Under the pieces are notes generated by a model, which saw only the letters and a list, made by a program, of their open reading frames with translations, searched no databases and was not told where the DNA came from. Of a DNA stretch of 64,000 bases, positions 1 through 8,398 are shown one piece after another. Source of the stretch: Flavobacterium sp. BFFFF2 (GTDB lineage Bacteria > Bacteroidota > Bacteroidia > Flavobacteriales > Flavobacteriaceae); the NCBI GenBank assembly GCA_002256385.1, contig NKJD01000002.1, positions 62,001 through 126,000 on the forward strand, in the 5' to 3' direction. The position numbers and the translations under genes are program-made. Each line of letters starts with the position of its first letter. Within the stretch, counting starts at the first letter, position 1.

Positions 1-142
1 TATTTTGTCCAAAATAACCATTCACGCTTTTGAGTAACACAGATTGGCAGTCTTTTTCCTTGTCATAGATATCTAATACGCACGCTTGGTACAATACTAA
101 GTTTGACCAAAAAACGGCATACAATAATGCTTCAAGAGCAAG
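1..142. other. window edge, no gene seen
   Basis: No convincing reading frame, terminator or promoter was seen between the window edge and the stop of the WecA-like gene. The polysaccharide operon may continue off the edge or end here. Confidence 0.4.
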
Positions 143-1222
143 CTATTGCTGTTCTAGTTTCTTTAACGTAGCACGCCATTCGTGCAAACTGTTGATCATG
201 AGAAGCAATTTCAAAATCACCCAAAACAGGGTCATAATAGCAACAATAATGATGGTGGTCGAGAAGAAAGAAATCAATCCAAACCCAACAAAAAATAAGA
301 TCATACAAAACCCAACTATAAAAATTGCAATCTTTTTATGGGTTAAACCAGCTGTTAAAAGCAAATGATGCAAATGCGATTTGTCCGCTTTAAAGGGGGA
401 ATTTCCCTGTTTGATTCTGCCAACATACACCCGCAATGAATCTAAAACCGGAATGGAAAAAAACGCCACAAGAATTAAAAACCCATATGCATAGCCATAA
501 TCTTGATTAACACGTTGGTTTTCCATAAATTGTATGCCCAAAGACACCAAAATGAATCCAAGAAATAGCGAACCCGCATCGCCCATAAAAATCTTTTTCT
601 TGGATAAATTATATTTTAAAAACCCAATAGTTGCACCTATAAAAATGACACTTATTTTACCTAGAAAGTAATTGTCATAAAAAATGGAAGCAACCAAAAA
701 CATGGTGAATCCTAAAAGAGATAGGCCGCCCACCAAACCATCAACACCGTCCATCAAATTAAAGGCATTTACTACGCCTGTAATGACCAAAACGGTCAGT
801 GCATATTGCATCCAAGTGGCAATTTCATAAATGCCAAGCAACCCATATAGTGAGGTGATTCTTGTGCCAGAATAGGCAATAATAAACGACAACAGCAATT
901 GTATAACCAATTTGTATTTAGCACTTACATCAGTTTTGTCATCAATAACACCAACAATAAGAAGTGCTAAACCAGATAACAATATGGGTAGATACTGTTT
1001 TAAAATGGTCATTTCATTTCCGGAGCCAATTAACACAATAAACGCCGTGATGGCAATGGAAATGCCGCCAACCAAGGGCACAGGGGTAGCGTGCACTTTT
1101 CTGTAATTTGGCTTATCTACCAAATTAAATTTCACAGCAAATTTTTTTATAATTGGAATTAAAATAAGCGCCAAAACAAGAGCTGCAACGCCTAATAATA
1201 TGTATTCTAAAGTGTTCTTCAT
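143..1222 (-). CDS. WecA/TagO-like undecaprenyl-phosphate sugar-1-phosphate transferase
   Basis: A polytopic membrane enzyme of the MraY/WecA family. Members attach the first sugar phosphate to undecaprenyl phosphate and so start lipid-linked polysaccharide synthesis on the cytoplasmic face. At 359 aa it has the usual length. Visible motifs are the Asp pair with downstream Lys (DDKTD, about 94-98), NLMDGVDGL (155-163), GDAGS (214-218) and the basic HLHH motif (283-286) that separates WecA/TagO types from MraY. About ten hydrophobic segments alternate with short loops. It lies 5 bp after the glycosyltransferase gene at 1228-2439 and probably shares its transcript. The sugar (GlcNAc or another HexNAc) cannot be read from the sequence. 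Family assignment is firm; the role as initiating enzyme of this cluster is inferred from context. Confidence 0.9.
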   Translation of the reverse strand: MKNTLEYILLGVAALVLALILIPIIKKFAVKFNLVDKPNYRKVHATPVPLVGGISIAITAFIVLIGSGNEMTILKQYLPILLSGLALLIVGVIDDKTDVSAKYKLVIQLLLSFIIAYSGTRITSLYGLLGIYEIATWMQYALTVLVITGVVNAFNLMDGVDGLVGGLSLLGFTMFLVASIFYDNYFLGKISVIFIGATIGFLKYNLSKKKIFMGDAGSLFLGFILVSLGIQFMENQRVNQDYGYAYGFLILVAFFSIPVLDSLRVYVGRIKQGNSPFKADKSHLHHLLLTAGLTHKKIAIFIVGFCMILFFVGFGLISFFSTTIIIVAIMTLFWVILKLLLMINSLHEWRATLKKLEQQ

Positions 1223-1227
1223 AATCG

Positions 1228-2439
1228 TTATCTTTTATTATAAAACAATTCAGAGTTTTTAAGATGGCTTAAATTATATTTGTCTAGCACATCGGCATCA
1301 AGTTTCTGAATGTCGCTGAAAACACTGTTTTTCTTGTCTGTTTGTAATGCTTCTTTAATCAGCAAATCGTACTGATTGGCAATCACATCCCACGTATATC
1401 TTCTTAAAGCAATAGATTTCATTTCTTTTCGCATGTCATCTAATTCCTTTTCAGTAGCGGTATTTAATTTCATTATTAATTCTTCGGCAGTCGAAAAATA
1501 GGTGGCTTTATGTTCCGTGGTTGTTTTGTTATAAGACACATTAAAGGACATAATGGGAAGCCCCAAATACATGGCTTCCACCAACGAAGGGTTGGTACCA
1601 CCAGCCGAGTGCCCGTGAATATACAAAGCCGCATTTCCTCTGATTAAATCAATGGCTCTTTGGTTGTAAATAGGGTCGTATAGGTGAATGTTTGGGACGT
1701 TGCTGTAGGTGTCTTTCAATGCGATGCCATAAGCGCTATTCTTCCAGTTTCCAACCAAAACCAACGTTTTACTTGGCGTTTCTTTGAACGCTTCAAGCAC
1801 CATGTGTACATTGTTTTCGGGTTCAATGCGGCACACTTTTACAGCATAAGGCTGTGTTAAAAACGGGTATGTTACAAAATCTTCTTGGGTTGGTTTCACC
1901 TCTAAGGTGTGGTCGGCGCCGTATTCAATCACGCGGCTCAAGGTTTGGTAGCGCAAAGCGGTGTAATCTTGGATACTTTCGTTGTCCGAAATATCGATAT
2001 GCGAATACCGAACGGCAATTTTTTCGGCCCACCATAAATACAGTTTGGCAAATAAGGGCCATTTGTCGCGTTTCCATTCGATGCCATCAATAGAGATGAT
2101 GATTTTTTTCTTGGTAAAAAGCATAACCAGCGGTAAAACCCACGCACCTGCCACGCCAAGAATTAAAAGCACGTCGTTTTTTCTCAATGCTTTTAAAATG
2201 GAAATGGTATCGTACGGAATACTTTGCACCCCATTCGCATCCAGATTGATGTATTCAAGTTTGGCACCTTTATACGTTGGCACTTGTTCTTCTTTGGTGT
2301 ATTTTTTCTTTGAACAATAAACAGTAAAATCATGGCTGTCTGACAAATGCGTGACCAAATGTGCTGCCAACGTTTCAAACCCACCGTATTTTGCTGGTAA
2401 TCCTACGGTGCCAATGATGGCTACTTTATTTTTTTTCAT
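1228..2439 (-). CDS. glycosyltransferase with DUF1972 N-terminus (rhamnosyltransferase-like)
   Basis: A 403-aa GT-B glycosyltransferase. The N-terminus carries the glycine-rich GTVGLPAKYGGFETLA motif typical of DUF1972 proteins, often annotated as rhamnosyltransferases. The C-terminal half has the GT4 nucleotide-sugar region with GHSAGGTNPSLVEAMYLGLP. I chose the ATG at 2439, although the frame stays open to 2496, because conserved family sequence begins with MKKNKVAIIG and the 19 extra residues look non-homologous. It probably adds a sugar to the growing repeat unit at the cytoplasmic membrane. It leads a two-gene unit with the WecA-like gene. A TAnnTTTG promoter and a TTCCA-N5-TGGAA palindrome lie upstream. 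Donor and acceptor are unknown. Confidence 0.85.
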   Translation of the reverse strand: MKKNKVAIIGTVGLPAKYGGFETLAAHLVTHLSDSHDFTVYCSKKKYTKEEQVPTYKGAKLEYINLDANGVQSIPYDTISILKALRKNDVLLILGVAGAWVLPLVMLFTKKKIIISIDGIEWKRDKWPLFAKLYLWWAEKIAVRYSHIDISDNESIQDYTALRYQTLSRVIEYGADHTLEVKPTQEDFVTYPFLTQPYAVKVCRIEPENNVHMVLEAFKETPSKTLVLVGNWKNSAYGIALKDTYSNVPNIHLYDPIYNQRAIDLIRGNAALYIHGHSAGGTNPSLVEAMYLGLPIMSFNVSYNKTTTEHKATYFSTAEELIMKLNTATEKELDDMRKEMKSIALRRYTWDVIANQYDLLIKEALQTDKKNSVFSDIQKLDADVLDKYNLSHLKNSELFYNKR

Positions 2440-2536
2440 TGCTATTAGTTGTTTGCAGGGGAAAGCCAAGAATTGCGCTGTTTTTTTGCAAAACATTAAA
2501 TATCAAGGCTTTAAAATAAATTTATCTGACATTCAT

Positions 2537-2551
2537 TTCCAGGTCCTGGAA
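2537..2551. promoter_or_regulatory. palindrome TTCCA-N5-TGGAA, copy 1
   Basis: A perfect 5-bp inverted repeat with a 5-bp spacer (TTCCAGGTCCTGGAA), about 98-112 bp upstream of the start codon at 2439. The same architecture recurs at 8361, 15622 and 21242, always before a minus-strand transcription unit of the polysaccharide/signalling block. It is probably a binding site for a shared regulator. Here it lies just downstream of the predicted start of the TAnnTTTG promoter, so it could also act negatively. Confidence 0.5.
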
Positions 2552-2564
2552 AATGATTTAAAGT

Positions 2565-2596
2565 CAAAGTTACGTAATTGAAGTGTATTACGACAA
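2565..2596 (-). promoter_or_regulatory. predicted Bacteroidota housekeeping promoter
   Basis: On the minus strand TTG (2596-2594) is followed after 21 bp by TAACTTTG (2572-2565). This matches the Bacteroidota -33/-7 pattern TTG-N19-21-TAnnTTTG. It would start transcription near 2558, giving a leader of about 120 nt for the glycosyltransferase gene. Confidence 0.5.
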
Positions 2597-2896
2597 AAAA
2601 TGACTGCAAATTTTGGCATGGCGTAGTGAACCGATTTTGTTTTTTTCCACTGTTGTCAGCTTGGTCTTTGTGCTGAGCCTATTTACCCTTATTTATTTCA
2701 CCATGCTACTGCATTGCACAGCAAAAAGTTTTCATCAGTGCCATTGTTGTGCGCAAAGTATCTTGTGGCCGCATCTGTGGCCAAGCAAAGTGCTTGCATA
2801 CCTAGTGATTTAGTGCTTTTAGCGTTTAAATCACTTCATAATGCATAATTTTGATTAGTATGGCTCGCGCGACAAAGTCCAACGCGTCTTTTTCGA

Positions 2897-3967
2897 TTAT
2901 TTGGAAATGATTCTCATGGATTCAGTTTCAAAATAATCGGCGCCAAACAACATGCTTTTCTCGTTGGCCGCTTTGCTCATCTGCTGGTATAAAGTAGGAT
3001 TGGTTAGCAATTCATTGATTTTAATGGAAATCAGCTCGGTGTTTTTGCTGTCAATTAAATAGCCATTTTTACCTTCGTCAATGAGTTCTACCACACCACC
3101 AACGGGTGGCACAATGGCTGGCAACCCATAGGCCATTCCTTCTAGAATGGTGAGACCAAAAGTTTCAACCCACAAATGCACATCAGACAGGTTCAGTAAA
3201 ATGCTGGCTTCTTGGTAAAATGGGTGGGTGTCTTTTTGTGTAGAATAAATTAGCAAATTTGTCGGCAGCTTCTCCTCTTTAAAATACGCATCAATGTCAA
3301 GTTGGCTGGCGTTTACCACCAATTTGAAGGTAAATGCCAGATTCATTTTGGCCAATGTCACAAACTCGTTGACCCCTTTATAGGCTTTGAGTGAACAAAT
3401 CATGAGCACTATTTTGGCGCTTTTTTCATGGTTGACATGCTGCTGCGCCTGATGAACAAACTGTTCTTCTAACACATTGTACAGCACATTTTTCGGGGTA
3501 TTTAATTCTTCTTGTTTAGCTAAAAAATGCGACACATACACTACTTCGGTAGCTGACCATTGTACCACCCCAAATAGAAATTTCTTTAAAACAAGGGGTT
3601 TCATAGACGTTTCGTGAATGTGATAAATGACCTTGCAGCCTTTTATTTTACCCACGATTCCCGCACCAAATGGCAACACCGTATTGATGTATAATACATC
3701 TGATTTTTTTAAAATGAACAGCAATTTGATCCCTAAAAGCAACTGGCTTACCACCAGAAACAACAAGCGGGCGAGTGGGTTTTTAGCAAACTGATACCAA
3801 TAAAAATGGTTGTGCACTTGTGGAATAGCGGACAAAAAACCTTCTCTCCCACCACAAGTAAACAAGTGTGTTTCTACGTTTTTTTTAGTCCAACCTTTGA
3901 GCAATTGCATCAATACCTTTGGACTTCCACTGTAATCATTTAATAAATGGACCGCTATAACTCTCAT
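2897..3967 (-). CDS. GT4-family glycosyltransferase
   Basis: A 356-aa GT-B glycosyltransferase. The C-terminal half carries the family signature ETFGLTILEGMAYGLPAIV followed by VGGVVELI, including the E-x7-E pair that contacts the nucleotide sugar. The N-terminal half begins MRVIAVHLLNDYSGSPKVL, the usual acceptor-side Rossmann start. It lies 2 bp after the next glycosyltransferase gene (3970-5196), so they are cotranscribed and perhaps translationally coupled. It is the last gene of the unit starting at 8263. It probably adds one sugar of the repeat unit; substrate unknown. Confidence 0.85.
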   Translation of the reverse strand: MRVIAVHLLNDYSGSPKVLMQLLKGWTKKNVETHLFTCGGREGFLSAIPQVHNHFYWYQFAKNPLARLLFLVVSQLLLGIKLLFILKKSDVLYINTVLPFGAGIVGKIKGCKVIYHIHETSMKPLVLKKFLFGVVQWSATEVVYVSHFLAKQEELNTPKNVLYNVLEEQFVHQAQQHVNHEKSAKIVLMICSLKAYKGVNEFVTLAKMNLAFTFKLVVNASQLDIDAYFKEEKLPTNLLIYSTQKDTHPFYQEASILLNLSDVHLWVETFGLTILEGMAYGLPAIVPPVGGVVELIDEGKNGYLIDSKNTELISIKINELLTNPTLYQQMSKAANEKSMLFGADYFETESMRIISK

Positions 3968-3969
3968 AT

Positions 3970-5196
3970 TTACAGTTTATTATAGGTGTTTTTTAAATGT
4001 TCGCCGCGGCTGTTCCAAGTGAAGTTTTCCCGATAATGTGTTCGTGCCGCATCGCTCATTTTGTGTAACAACTCTTTGTCGGCATGTAAAAGGCTTAAAG
4101 ACTCTTGTAATGCTAAAATGGTCTGCTCATAATTTGAGGGAGCAACGGCAAATCCGCAGCTTGCATTGATAAATTCACCTGGGCCTTCATTTTTTATGCA
4201 GACGACTGGCAGACCAAACGATAAGGCTTCGGCCACCACCATGCCTGCGCCTTCATGCGAAGGGAACAAAAACACAGCCGATTTCTCATACAACTTCATC
4301 AAGGCACTTCGGTCAATCCATTCAATGATTTCTACGTATGGTGCCACTTGGTGGTCGGCGATGATTTTTTTGTAAAAATCTTTTTCGGGACCTGAACCCA
4401 CCAGGGTTAATTTACACTGCTGCTTGTCGGCTTCAGACAATTGTTTCAAGAATTGTATAAACGACAACAAGGTCAAATCAAATCCTTTTAACGGCACAAA
4501 ACGACCCACGCTTATAACGTGAAAGTTGGTTTTTGGCTCAATGGCTGTGGGCGAAAAATCTTCGGTGGCCACCGACGGTTGAATGGAAAATGATTTGTTT
4601 TTTAAGTTCAATGCACGTTCAACACCCGAATTCATGCATAAAATATGATCGGCTTTTTGCACTGTTTTTTTCAAAGCGAAAGAGCCATTCCAAAAAGCTT
4701 TTTTCACAAGCCAAGTGGCACGGTCTTTTATAAAATATTTTATGGAGTATGGTTTTAAGTATTGCGCCGGAATCAGCGGATGGTGCCCAATAGGCCCCCA
4801 AACCATTGGTTTGTTTAATTTCCACAAATAACTTGGTGTCCAATCGTTGTGAAAATTTACGTTGTGGACAATATCGAATGTGATGTCTTGTTTTTTAATA
4901 AATGAAACGATGCCTTTTTGCCACATCGTGTAATACAACATGGCACCCCGGCCGCCTTTTTTCCAAAAACGCATCCAATAGGGCAAATCAAAATACAAAT
5001 AAGTAATATTGTCATAGACCGAATCGGGGTGTTCAGCCATGTATTTTTCAATGGCTTGGCGGTTGTTTTCTCTCGTAATCGCAATTACTTTGTTGAACCG
5101 CGCCATTTGATAAACAAAATGCCAGCCCATGCCATCTTCAGAGCCTTTATACGGATTGACGGCATAGCAAGTGGCCAAAATGGTTTTGTTACTCAT
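3970..5196 (-). CDS. GT4-family glycosyltransferase
   Basis: A 408-aa retaining GT-B transferase. It starts with the N-terminal loop NPYKGSEDGMGWHFV, and its C-terminal domain has SVGRFVPLKGFD and the EGAGMVVAEALSFGLPVV donor-binding motif. It overlaps the acyltransferase start region by 8 bp and is followed after 2 bp by another glycosyltransferase, so the three genes form one tight transcript. It presumably acts in repeat-unit assembly at the inner membrane. Sugar specificity cannot be inferred. Confidence 0.87.
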   Translation of the reverse strand: MSNKTILATCYAVNPYKGSEDGMGWHFVYQMARFNKVIAITRENNRQAIEKYMAEHPDSVYDNITYLYFDLPYWMRFWKKGGRGAMLYYTMWQKGIVSFIKKQDITFDIVHNVNFHNDWTPSYLWKLNKPMVWGPIGHHPLIPAQYLKPYSIKYFIKDRATWLVKKAFWNGSFALKKTVQKADHILCMNSGVERALNLKNKSFSIQPSVATEDFSPTAIEPKTNFHVISVGRFVPLKGFDLTLLSFIQFLKQLSEADKQQCKLTLVGSGPEKDFYKKIIADHQVAPYVEIIEWIDRSALMKLYEKSAVFLFPSHEGAGMVVAEALSFGLPVVCIKNEGPGEFINASCGFAVAPSNYEQTILALQESLSLLHADKELLHKMSDAARTHYRENFTWNSRGEHLKNTYNKL

Positions 5197-5884
5197 TGGT
5201 TCTGGTTTTTAGTAATTTAGCTGGAACGCCGCCAATAATTGACTGCTCGGGGAACGACTTGGTAACCACACTTCCGGCCGCAATAATGCAACCTTCGCCC
5301 ATGGTGACCCCATCTAGGATGGTTACTTTGCTTCCGATCCAACAGTTTTTACCAATTTTTATGCCTTTTCGGGAAACGCCTTGGTGGCGAATGGAAAGGG
5401 ATGTATCTTGATAATTATGGTTTTCAGGATGGCAACTTAAATATTGCCCCACAATGCATTCATCTCCAATTTCTAGCCCGCCTGCACCGCCCAAATAGGC
5501 AAATTCGCCAATGCCCACATGGTTTCCAATGACAATTTTATCGCCAATATCATTCAATGAAGTAGAAACGATGACCCGGCTGAATGCGCCGATAGATACA
5601 TTATCACCAAATTGAATCCCATTTTTACTTAGGGCCGAAACATACACTTGGTTGCCCAATCGGAGAAATTTTCCCCATTTTATTTTTGAGATATTGAAGA
5701 AGGAAACACCCGTTCCGAGCATCATTCCTTTTGGTTTTCTGAACAAAAAAAGCACTTTTAAACCACGAAATATACAGCCAATTTGAATCCAAATAAATTG
5801 AATCAGCGCCCCTGAATTCAAGGCCTCATCAAAAGTGAATTGTGGATTTCGCAGCCGTATTATTTTTTGAACAATGGACTTCAT
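5189..5884 (-). CDS. left-handed beta-helix (hexapeptide repeat) acyltransferase
   Basis: A 231-aa protein of the WbbJ/maa-like acyltransferase family. Hexapeptide repeats ([LIV]-G-x4) run from about residue 75 to the C-terminus, with the catalytic-type histidine in the loop around GQYLSCHPENHNY. The end GSVVTKSFPEQSIIGGVPAK is the canonical close of the family. Such enzymes move acetyl or similar groups from acyl-CoA to a sugar hydroxyl or amine, here probably decorating the polysaccharide repeat unit. Its start codon directly abuts the stop of the 792-aa fusion gene, and its end overlaps the next glycosyltransferase by 8 bp. Acyl donor and acceptor are unknown. Confidence 0.88.
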   Translation of the reverse strand: MKSIVQKIIRLRNPQFTFDEALNSGALIQFIWIQIGCIFRGLKVLFLFRKPKGMMLGTGVSFFNISKIKWGKFLRLGNQVYVSALSKNGIQFGDNVSIGAFSRVIVSTSLNDIGDKIVIGNHVGIGEFAYLGGAGGLEIGDECIVGQYLSCHPENHNYQDTSLSIRHQGVSRKGIKIGKNCWIGSKVTILDGVTMGEGCIIAAGSVVTKSFPEQSIIGGVPAKLLKTRTNE

Positions 5885-8263
5885 TTAGTCAACATTTACC
5901 GTTTTAATGATCTGATTGAGTGTGGTTTCTAAGTCGATGTTGTTGATGGGCATATAAACAGCTGAGTGGCTGTTGGCTTGTAATGAGTGGAATAACTGCG
6001 TGTATTCTTTGGTTAAACTCTCAATGGTTTCTTTGCTCAACTCTTTCTTGCGGCTTAAAATGATATTGGCATCGGCAAACAAAAAGAAATTGAATTTGGG
6101 TTTCAAGAGCAAGTGGTACCCAAATCGGGAAATGCTTTTGGGTAAAACAATGTTACTTCGCTTGCTGTCATTGATAAAATCAAAATAATACCGGTCATAA
6201 ATTACCACATGACCTTTGGCAATGTGTTTAAAATAGATCACAAATTGGCCAAATAAATAGTCGCAATAGTAGTATGCAAATCTTAACAATGAAGAAATGG
6301 AACTGCTGTTTTTTCCTTGTCTTGGCAGGCTCGAAATGCTGTCTTGATGCGCTTTTTCTTTTCCTTTGGTCCATACACTCAAAATAGGTAAAACCGATGG
6401 GCGGTGACGCAACACCACCACCTTTCGTCGGAATTGTTTTTCAATTCTAATAGCTATATTTTCAATAACGGTCGATTTACCAGCACCATCAACGCCGCTG
6501 AAAGTCACGACGAATCCATTGCTTTTTTTGCTGTTTTTGACGGTGTCTATCATATAGTTCCAAGTGTTTTTAATAAAATTGAATCCTTTATTGCTTGTGT
6601 ACTGACGAATCAGCTGTTGCAAGGGAGCTTTGTCTTTATATAGATTGCTAAAGTAACCAGAAATAATTAAATCGATGGATTCTTTTGAACTGGAAATGGC
6701 TGCTTCGTAGCCCAGATATTTAGCAGGAATTTTTGCGCCATTTAAAATATAAAACATGACCACATAGCGGGCGGTGTCAATGGAAGACGCGTTTTTTACC
6801 CCATAATTGTTCATTTCGTTTTTTGAAATCACCTGTTCGGCGTCTAAAATTTCGAGGTTTCGGCGTTTCAATTGCCAAATTAAATCAACGGAAAGGATGT
6901 CGGCACCATGGGTGAACACCTGAATGGTATTCATAAAGGAGCGCTTGCAACTGGTCATTTTTGAAACCAATGCATGATTTTTGAGCATTTGAATCAGCAA
7001 ATCACTCATTTCTTTGGTAATCACCAAATCAATATCTGACTGAAGGCTCAATTTTTCTGGAAAGCCATCTTGGAATTTCAAGGCGGCATATTCCTGATTC
7101 TGAATGGCATCAAACAAATCCATGATGATGAGTTCTCTCGGTGTTTTTTCTGCTACCAGAAAGGTGTTTAATGCTTCGTTCCAAACTTGCAATAACCAAT
7201 GAATCTGAACGTGCCATTTGGGTTGGTCGGCATACACTTTTAAATAATGCATGCAATTGATTAATAGGTACCATTTCAGGTAGTTGTTTAACTCGTCCAA
7301 ATCGCTGTTGAATAGCTCTTTGGCAAAATCACCTTGAAATGACTGGATGATTTCTGCGTAAATATCTTTCCAAGGTTTGTGGTCAACCAACACGCCATTT
7401 TGTATGATAAAATGGAAATAATCAAATGCCTTGGGTTTATTTGAACCGGCCAACTCCCAATCGTAGATGGAAAGTTTGCCGTTTTTTTCAAACATATTCC
7501 ATTGCGTAAAATCGCCTTGCGACAGCGAAAGTTCAACCAATTCATCAGCGGGAATCGCCTGCAAAATCAAATCGATTTTGCGAACCATGTTTTTGGGAAT
7601 CCTGTGGTCATTGATGGTTTTGAAGTCAGTTGTCAAATGGATAAATTGATCCCAAGCACTCGCTTTTATGATTTTGTTTTCCATTTGATACATTTCCGTC
7701 AAGGCGTTTAAATGACTAGACATGATGTTTTTCACGCGACTCCCATTGTTCGAAATGTCGGTTAACTGAATGACGTCATTTGAGATCTGTGTGGTTTTTG
7801 GCGTGATAAAGGTAGTGGAGGAAGCATTCACTTTTTCCAACATCAGGTGTTCGTCATGGATCAGTGTTTGCGCATTTTTGGTGGTTGCTATTTTGTAAAA
7901 TGACTGATTGGCATATAAAATGGCTTTGTTGTTTGGGCCAACTGTACCAGTAAACAAGGCCCAATCGGTTTGGAGATTTACCAGTTTATGGTCCGTTTTT
8001 GATAGGTAATAGGTGTTCTTTTTAAAAACCAGTTTTTGAAGTTTTAACATAAAAACCAGTTTAATGGCTGTGGCAAAAAGAAGTGCTCTTTGGCTACCTA
8101 CATTGTAGAACTTCAGGAATAATGGTTTGTTACAAGCAGCATCCCAAATCCAACGCGGGGTTCCGTCTGGGTTGTTAATTGAAAGCATCGCAATGGCCAC
8201 ATCAGTTTGATTTTCTTTTTTTAAAGAAATCTCATATCCCAATTTATTAAATATATGTTCCAT
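5885..8263 (-). CDS. three-domain fusion: APH-like kinase, nucleotidyltransferase-like, thymidylate-kinase-like
   Basis: A 792-aa cytoplasmic protein that I read as three fused enzyme-like parts. Residues about 100-370 resemble aminoglycoside/choline kinases: SQGDFTQWN (248-256) stands in for the HGDxxxxN catalytic loop and YDWE (267-270) for the metal-binding D. The usual His is Gln. Residues about 380-480 have nucleotidyltransferase-like acidic motifs SDIDLVI (409-415) and ILSVDLIW (456-463). Residues about 580-792 are a thymidylate-kinase-like P-loop domain with GVDGAGKST (590-598) and YDRYYFDF (689-696). It is first in a five-gene unit with an acyltransferase and three glycosyltransferases. 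Polysaccharide clusters do carry sugar or lipid kinases, but the substrates are unknown. The middle domain is the least certain call. Confidence 0.7.
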   Translation of the reverse strand: MEHIFNKLGYEISLKKENQTDVAIAMLSINNPDGTPRWIWDAACNKPLFLKFYNVGSQRALLFATAIKLVFMLKLQKLVFKKNTYYLSKTDHKLVNLQTDWALFTGTVGPNNKAILYANQSFYKIATTKNAQTLIHDEHLMLEKVNASSTTFITPKTTQISNDVIQLTDISNNGSRVKNIMSSHLNALTEMYQMENKIIKASAWDQFIHLTTDFKTINDHRIPKNMVRKIDLILQAIPADELVELSLSQGDFTQWNMFEKNGKLSIYDWELAGSNKPKAFDYFHFIIQNGVLVDHKPWKDIYAEIIQSFQGDFAKELFNSDLDELNNYLKWYLLINCMHYLKVYADQPKWHVQIHWLLQVWNEALNTFLVAEKTPRELIIMDLFDAIQNQEYAALKFQDGFPEKLSLQSDIDLVITKEMSDLLIQMLKNHALVSKMTSCKRSFMNTIQVFTHGADILSVDLIWQLKRRNLEILDAEQVISKNEMNNYGVKNASSIDTARYVVMFYILNGAKIPAKYLGYEAAISSSKESIDLIISGYFSNLYKDKAPLQQLIRQYTSNKGFNFIKNTWNYMIDTVKNSKKSNGFVVTFSGVDGAGKSTVIENIAIRIEKQFRRKVVVLRHRPSVLPILSVWTKGKEKAHQDSISSLPRQGKNSSSISSLLRFAYYYCDYLFGQFVIYFKHIAKGHVVIYDRYYFDFINDSKRSNIVLPKSISRFGYHLLLKPKFNFFLFADANIILSRKKELSKETIESLTKEYTQLFHSLQANSHSAVYMPINNIDLETTLNQIIKTVNVD

Positions 8264-8289
8264 TATTTAGCGTTTGCTACAATGTTACA

Positions 8290-8307
8290 ACATAATATCG
8301 TGCCAAA
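8290..8307 (-). promoter_or_regulatory. sigma-54-like -24 element
   Basis: The minus strand reads TTTGGCACGATATTATGT. TTGGCACG is an exact match to the sigma-54 -24 consensus. The -12 half is poor, with TG where GC is expected 10 bp after GG. It would place the start about 16 nt before the ATG at 8263. The TTCCA-N5-TGGAA palindrome is centred 64.5 bp upstream, within the usual enhancer range. A closely similar element lies at 15553-15570. Confidence 0.45.
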
Positions 8308-8360
8308 AAAGTTAAATAGATGGTTTTTAAATTTTTATGGGATAAATAGAGGTCGTTTTA

Positions 8361-8375
8361 TTCCAAATATTGGAA
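8361..8375. promoter_or_regulatory. palindrome TTCCA-N5-TGGAA, copy 2
   Basis: TTCCAAATATTGGAA, a perfect 5-bp inverted repeat with a 5-bp spacer, in the 135-bp gap before the five-gene unit that starts at 8263. It lies about 98-112 bp from that start codon and about 64 bp upstream of the sigma-54-like -24 element. It is a likely activator site for the NtrC-type regulator encoded at 19845-21194. Confidence 0.5.
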
Positions 8376-8398
8376 AATGTATGTTTTTTGGAAAGCCC

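Larger units (their letters stand above)
2440..2896. other. 457-bp intergenic region with promoter and palindrome, no gene
   Basis: This gap separates two glycosyltransferase genes on the minus strand. The part nearest the downstream gene has a promoter and a palindrome, listed separately. The rest (about 2600-2890) has frames up to 66 codons, but none has recognisable family sequence or a start signal. It is the longest non-coding stretch inside the polysaccharide block and may mark lost DNA. Confidence 0.45.

Noticed and set aside
2613..2813. A 66-codon plus-strand frame in the glycosyltransferase gap
   Set aside because: No start signal or recognisable domain; hydrophobic residues arise from T-rich DNA.
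5885..8263. CBASS-like or other antiphage nucleotidyltransferase system
   Set aside because: The nucleotidyltransferase-like part is fused to kinase domains in a polysaccharide operon; no effector, ubiquitin-like or sensor genes typical of defence islands are present.
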